Part shown: piece by piece, positions 7,267 through 8,368 of the stretch
Layout of the letters: the number at the start of each line of letters is the position of its first letter
Position numbering within the stretch: the first letter of the stretch is position 1
Assembly: GCA_013374385.1 (NCBI GenBank)
Contig: QBUR01000151.1
Coordinates: forward strand, 1-8,368
Reading direction: 5' to 3'
DNA length: 8,368 nt
Source: Candidatus Methanocomedens sp.
GTDB taxonomy: Archaea; Halobacteriota; Methanosarcinia; Methanosarcinales; Methanocomedenaceae
Translations under genes and position numbers: made by a program
Notes under the pieces: model-generated
What the model was told of the DNA's origin: nothing
Databases searched by the model: none
The model's input: only the letters and a program-made list of their open reading frames with translations

Positions 7267-8085
7267 ATGGCAGATATAGAAACCACATTGGCAATGACTA
7301 TCCCATTGACCAGTATAACAATAATGCAAATAATATTTTCACTACTTGTACTGGTTGTCGGTTTTTTTGTTGCAAAGATAATTGTAGGGGCGTTTAAAAG
7401 CGGAATGGGGAAGACAAAACTCCCGGACCTGGTCATAGAATTTCTCTCACGCTTCTTGAGTGCACTATTGTATGTTTTGATCGTACTCCTCTTTGTAGGG
7501 GCACTGGGTGTCCAGATAGGTTCTGTCATACTCGGCCTGTCAGCGGTCATAGGTTTGATACTGGGTTTCGGTCTGCAGGATTCGCTGACAAATCTGGCAG
7601 CCGGTGTGTGGATAGCTTCATTTAGACCACTTGATAAAGGCGAAGTAGTAACTGTTGATGGACATACTGGTGTAGTTTCAGCGGTGGGTATGATGGCAAC
7701 AGAACTGCTGAGTTTCGACAATAAACTTATAACAATACCAAATAAAAATGTGTGGGGAAATGCAATCGTAAATGCCACCAGAATGCCAACAAGAAGGGTT
7801 GATGTTTCCGTAGGCATTAGTTATGATAGTAAACTTGATAAAGCAATTCAAATCGCCATGACCCTTATGAAAGAAAATAAACTGGTGTTGAGTGACCCTG
7901 CACCTGCTGTTGTCACCACTGAACTGGCTGATTCTTCAGTGAACCTTCGACTCAGGGCGTGGTCAAAGACAGAAAATTACTGGACAGTTTACGGTGAACT
8001 GATCAATGGCATCTTCAAAGCTTACAGGGAACAAGGTGTTGAGATACCATATCCACAAATGGATGTCCACTTGAAGCAACAATAG
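7267..8085 (+). CDS. mscS: Small-conductance mechanosensitive channel, MscS family
   Basis: This is an MscS-type channel that opens under membrane tension to release solutes during osmotic downshock. The 272 residues match the minimal family length, close to the 286 of E. coli MscS. Three hydrophobic segments lie at about 17-41, 59-81 and 85-117. The third is the glycine/alanine-rich pore helix (VILGLSAVIGLILGFGLQ then DSLTNLAAGVWI), with the kinked TM3a/TM3b pattern. The cytoplasmic beta domain follows: FRPLDKGEVVTVDGHTG at 119-135, then ITIPNKNVWGNAIVN at 155-169, the typical ...IPN..... signature. The alpha/beta domain ends in EIPYPQMDVHL (259-269), the family's C-terminal strand motif. 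The ATG has GGATGG at 7255-7260 upstream. The gene has its own promoter candidates and a terminator directly after its stop, so it seems monocistronic and probably unrelated in function to the vWA operon. Confidence 0.96.
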   Translation: MADIETTLAMTIPLTSITIMQIIFSLLVLVVGFFVAKIIVGAFKSGMGKTKLPDLVIEFLSRFLSALLYVLIVLLFVGALGVQIGSVILGLSAVIGLILGFGLQDSLTNLAAGVWIASFRPLDKGEVVTVDGHTGVVSAVGMMATELLSFDNKLITIPNKNVWGNAIVNATRMPTRRVDVSVGISYDSKLDKAIQIAMTLMKENKLVLSDPAPAVVTTELADSSVNLRLRAWSKTENYWTVYGELINGIFKAYREQGVEIPYPQMDVHLKQQ

Positions 8086-8119
8086 AGGAAGTACAAACTA
8101 CTTCCTTTCCTTTTTTTTT
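8086..8119 (+). terminator. Hairpin plus poly-T terminator after mscS
   Basis: Directly after the TAG stop, AGGAAGTA (8086-8093) and TACTTCCT (8099-8106) form a perfect 8-bp stem with a 5-nt CAAAC loop. TTCC and then nine T residues (8111-8119) follow. Archaeal RNA polymerase terminates mainly on T tracts, so the T run alone would suffice; the hairpin makes it look like a bacterial intrinsic terminator. A second, weaker T tract lies at 8175-8180. Confidence 0.8.
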
Positions 8120-8232
8120 GCTGTAAACAATGTAACACTTATTACAAATAACTAGGAGCATCGGTGTTATGTTTATTTTTTATCTTCAATGGCATAAAGT
8201 CATTTATGGATAATATCAGGTGACCAACGTAA

Positions 8233-8242
8233 GGCTTAAATG
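8233..8242 (+). promoter_or_regulatory. Candidate promoter of the tRNA-Asp gene
   Basis: GCTTAAATG, preceded by the purine-rich AAGG, resembles an archaeal TATA box with BRE. The predicted transcription start would be near 8262-8266, giving a 5' leader of about 35 nt to be trimmed by RNase P. The rest of the 180-nt gap at 8120-8299 shows no gene; it holds a secondary T tract and a short palindrome at 8275-8288. Confidence 0.45.
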
Positions 8243-8299
8243 TAATGAATCGCATTCAGAAGTACCCGAAACATCGTGTAGATACACGGATTTCACAGT

Positions 8300-8368
8300 G
8301 TCCGGATAGTGTAGGGGACTATCATGAAGCCCTGTCGAGGCTTCGACCCGGGTTCGAATCCCGGTCCG
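8300..8368 (+). tRNA. tRNA-Asp (anticodon GTC), 3' end cut by the window edge
   Basis: The cloverleaf folds by eye. Acceptor strand GTCCGGA is at 8300-8306, and its last four bases pair with TCCG at 8365-8368; the final three acceptor bases (expected GAC) and the discriminator lie beyond the window. The D-arm is at 8309-8312 with 8322-8325 and contains a G-T wobble and a T-T mismatch, a pattern I recall in archaeal tRNA-Asp. The anticodon stem AAGCC/GGCTT (8327-8331 with 8339-8343) encloses loop CTGTCGA, with anticodon GTC at 8334-8336. The variable loop is four bases. The T-arm CCGGG/CCCGG (8348-8352 with 8360-8364) has loop TTCGAAT. No intron is present. The loop has A at position 38, where I recall C in most tRNA-Asp. 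Confidence 0.93.

Noticed and set aside
8133..8169. Inverted repeat TAACAC / GTGTTA downstream of the mscS terminator
   Set aside because: The arms are 6 bp with about 25 nt between them in AT-rich sequence; nothing else supports an operator or hairpin.
8120..8299. Possible small gene or non-coding RNA in the gap between mscS and the tRNA
   Set aside because: Start codons here run quickly into stops (for example ATG GCA TAA near 8189), and no structured element beyond the short palindrome is seen.
7166..8306. A 10-bp direct repeat (AGTGTCCGGA) at 7166-7175 and 8297-8306, flanking the mscS gene and matching the start of the tRNA
   Set aside because: Dozens of 10-bp repeats are expected by chance in a window this size. 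No tRNA homology continues past the repeat, and integration usually involves the tRNA 3' part. No integrase is present.
1..8368. CRISPR array, insertion sequence or phage-like genes
   Set aside because: No regularly spaced repeats, transposase, integrase or terminal inverted repeats were seen anywhere in the window.

Overview
The window looks like a stretch of a euryarchaeal chromosome. I would guess a methanogen or methane-oxidising relative near Methanosarcinales, but this rests on general character and not on a database match. The evidence is archaeal-style TATA elements before the first gene, before the mscS-like gene and before the tRNA; Shine-Dalgarno sites of the GGAGG/GAGGT type; a tRNA-Asp with the archaeal type of D-arm; and moderate GC content. 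All genes lie on the + strand.

Bases 76-7160 form one compact five-gene block that reads as an operon. In order it encodes: an uncharacterised three-helix membrane protein (76-960); a MoxR-family AAA+ ATPase (990-1964); a soluble DUF58 protein with a von Willebrand A (vWA) fold (1991-2848); a BatA-like membrane protein with an extracytoplasmic vWA domain (2854-4707); and a much larger membrane protein with two vWA regions, the second inserted into an amidotransferase-like fold (conventional start 4749, probably really starting near 4704-4707, ending 7160). Gaps are 29, 26 and 5 nt, and the last junction becomes an overlap if the start is moved as argued here.

MoxR ATPases with DUF58 and vWA partners are a widespread but poorly understood module, thought to act like a chaperone that remodels or matures metal-binding or cell-envelope targets. 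By charge distribution, the MoxR and DUF58 proteins are cytoplasmic, while the vWA domains of the two large proteins and the acidic C-terminal domain of the first protein face outside. The five products may therefore form an envelope complex coupled across the membrane. No substrate gene (dehydrogenase, transglutaminase) and no TPR Bat protein lies within the window.

Bases 7161-7266 hold one or two promoter candidates for a separate gene, an MscS-type mechanosensitive channel (7267-8085). It is followed immediately by a hairpin plus nine-T tract that should end transcription. Bases 8120-8299 contain no gene; they hold a possible tRNA promoter and a short palindrome. From 8300 a tRNA-Asp (anticodon GTC) runs off the window, missing only its last few bases.
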